In this document: positions 5,016 to 6,454 of the stretch, piece after piece
Position numbering within the stretch: the first letter of the stretch is position 1
Layout of the letters: each line of letters opens with the position of its first letter
Assembly (NCBI GenBank): GCA_047971485.1
Contig: JBKDZR010000078.1
Span: forward strand, 1-6,454
Direction of reading: 5' to 3'
From: JBKDZR01 sp047971485
GTDB taxonomy: Bacteria > Pseudomonadota > Alphaproteobacteria > Rhodobacterales > Rhodobacteraceae
Length of the DNA stretch: 6,454 bases
Position numbers and translations under genes: made by a program
The notes under the pieces: generated by a model
What the model was told of the DNA's origin: nothing
Database searches by the model: none
Seen by the model: only the letters and a program-made list of their open reading frames with translations

Positions 5016-6454
5016 GTGCCATCATTCTCGAATACGCTCGAACAGGCAATCCACGCGGCTCTGGCCCTGGCAAATTCGCGCCGTCACGAACTGGCGACGC
5101 TCGAACACCTGCTGCTCGCCCTGACGGACGAACCCAATGCGGCAAAGGTGATGCAGGCCTGCGGCGTCGATCTCGAGGTGCTGAAAACAACCCTCGTGAC
5201 CTTCATCGACGATGAATTGTCGACCCTGGAAACCGATGTCGAAGGGTCCGAAGCCGTGCCCACAGCCGCCTTTCAGCGGGTCATTCAGCGCGCCGCGATC
5301 CATGTTCAATCCTCGGGCCGGACCGAAGTGACCGGGGCCAATGTGCTGGTCGCGATCTTCGCCGAACGGGAATCCAACGCCGCCTTCTTCCTGCAGGAAC
5401 AGGACATGACCCGCTACGATGCGGTCAATTTCATCGCCCATGGCGTGGCCAAGGACCCCAGTTTTGGCGAACAACGCCCGGTTCAGGGCGCCACCGACCA
5501 GGAAGAGGACCGCGCCCAGCCCGAGGCTGAGCAAAAGGAATCCGCGCTCGGCAAATACTGTGTCGACCTGAACGCAAAGGCACAAAAGGGCGATGTCGAC
5601 CCCCTGATCGGCCGCGAATCCGAGGTCGAGCGCTGCATCCAGGTTCTGTGCCGCCGGCGCAAGAACAACCCCCTGCTGGTCGGCGATCCCGGCGTCGGCA
5701 AGACCGCCATCGCCGAAGGCCTGGCCCGCAAGATCGTGCAGCATGAAACCCCCGAGGTTCTGGCCGGGGCGACGATCTATTCGCTGGACATGGGGGCGCT
5801 GCTGGCCGGCACGCGCTATCGCGGCGATTTCGAAGAACGCCTGAAAGCCGTGGTCACCGAGTTGGAAAACCATCCCGACGCGGTTCTTTTCATCGACGAA
5901 ATCCACACCGTGATCGGCGCCGGGGCCACATCAGGTGGGGCGATGGACGCCTCGAACCTGCTGAAACCGGCATTGCAGGGCGGCAAGCTGCGCTGCATGG
6001 GGTCAACCACCTACAAGGAATTCCGCCAGCATTTCGAAAAGGACCGCGCCCTGAGCCGCCGGTTCCAGAAAATCGACGTGTCGGAACCCTCGGTCGAAGA
6101 TACAGTCAAGATCCTGCAGGGCCTGAAACCCTATTTCGAAAGCCATCACGACATCCGCTATACCGCCGATGCGATCAAGTCCGCCGTAGAACTGTCGGCC
6201 CGCTACATCAATGACCGCAAGCTGCCCGACAAGGCCATCGATGTGATCGACGAGGCTGGCGCCGCCCAGCACCTGGTCGCCGAAAGCCGCCGCCGCAAGA
6301 CCATCGGCGCCAAGGAAATCGAGGCTGTGGTGGCCAAGATCGCCCGCATCCCGCCCAAGAACGTGTCCAAGGACGATGCCCAGGTTCTCAAGGATCTGGA
6401 AAGCACGCTCAAACATGTGGTCTTCGGGCAGGATCAGGCCATCATCGCGCTGTC
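5016..6454 (+). CDS. clpA: ATP-dependent Clp protease ATP-binding subunit ClpA (3' end cut by window edge)
   Basis: ClpA is the AAA+ unfoldase that forms a hexamer on the ClpP peptidase and threads in substrates, including N-degron proteins handed over by the adaptor ClpS. From GTG at 5016 the frame is open for 479 codons to the edge. The N-domain (about 1-145) starts MPSFSNTLEQAIHAALALAN, with two Clp-N repeats. A polar, acidic linker (about 150-178) follows. The D1 AAA+ module has Walker A GDPGVGKT (223-230), pore loop with Tyr268 in GTRYRGDFEERLK (265-277), Walker B VLFIDEIH (290-297), and DRALSRRFQKID (343-354) with the arginine-finger region. The final residues VFGQDQAIIAL begin the D2 module; roughly 290 residues, including the ClpP-binding loop, should lie outside. 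The N-domain type, short linker and lack of a ClpB middle coiled coil favour ClpA over ClpB or ClpC. No ClpS gene is in the window. Confidence 0.97.
   Translation, partial: MPSFSNTLEQAIHAALALANSRRHELATLEHLLLALTDEPNAAKVMQACGVDLEVLKTTLVTFIDDELSTLETDVEGSEAVPTAAFQRVIQRAAIHVQSSGRTEVTGANVLVAIFAERESNAAFFLQEQDMTRYDAVNFIAHGVAKDPSFGEQRPVQGATDQEEDRAQPEAEQKESALGKYCVDLNAKAQKGDVDPLIGRESEVERCIQVLCRRRKNNPLLVGDPGVGKTAIAEGLARKIVQHETPEVLAGATIYSLDMGALLAGTRYRGDFEERLKAVVTELENHPDAVLFIDEIHTVIGAGATSGGAMDASNLLKPALQGGKLRCMGSTTYKEFRQHFEKDRALSRRFQKIDVSEPSVEDTVKILQGLKPYFESHHDIRYTADAIKSAVELSARYINDRKLPDKAIDVIDEAGAAQHLVAESRRRKTIGAKEIEAVVAKIARIPPKNVSKDDAQVLKDLESTLKHVVFGQDQAIIAL

Noticed and set aside
5022..5906. 294-codon open frame on the minus strand
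   Set aside because: It is antisense to the clear ClpA N-domain and D1 coding sequence and has no recognisable domain.

Overview
The window looks like a chromosomal stretch from an alphaproteobacterium of the Rhodobacter/Roseobacter group (order Rhodobacterales). The DNA is GC-rich with strong GC preference at third codon positions. The F1 ATP synthase genes run in the order atpH-atpA-atpG without the Fo genes, as in Rhodobacterales, where F1 (atpHAGDC) and Fo are separate operons. The protein sequences, such as the AtpH start MSEPASIS and the ClpA start MPSFSNTLEQ, resemble those I remember from that group. I cannot name a species.

Layout. Positions 1-2969 on the minus strand hold the first three genes of the F1 operon, transcribed right to left: atpH (delta), atpA (alpha) and atpG (gamma, cut by the left edge about a dozen residues before its expected end). 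The genes are tightly packed: atpH and atpA share one base (TAATG), and atpA and atpG are 24 bp apart. Positions 2970-3254 are non-coding and rich in inverted repeats. A 14-bp arm pair encloses about 163 bp, with several smaller compatible helices inside, so this may be a structured RNA or a structured atp leader. Positions 3255-3998 (minus) encode a divergent class I methyltransferase-like protein. A 63-bp divergent spacer separates it from gloB (4062-4829, plus), encoding glyoxalase II. A 186-bp spacer with small dyads follows. Then clpA (5016 to the right edge, plus) encodes the AAA+ unfoldase of the ClpAP protease; the N-domain, linker and D1 module are present and D2 is cut off.

How the genes work together. 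The atp genes encode subunits of one enzyme, the soluble F1 head and peripheral-stalk attachment of ATP synthase. GloB finishes glutathione-dependent methylglyoxal detoxification, and ClpA feeds proteins to ClpP, so the right half is general housekeeping and stress maintenance. The methyltransferase-like gene is divergent from gloB and may share regulation with it, but nothing in the sequence gives its substrate.

Most of the window is ordinary core genome. The places worth a second look are the inverted-repeat-rich atp upstream region, one unusual residue in a near-invariant AtpA motif, and the methyltransferase-like protein with a degenerate SAM-binding motif. I see no tRNA or rRNA gene, insertion sequence, CRISPR array or sign of recent transfer.
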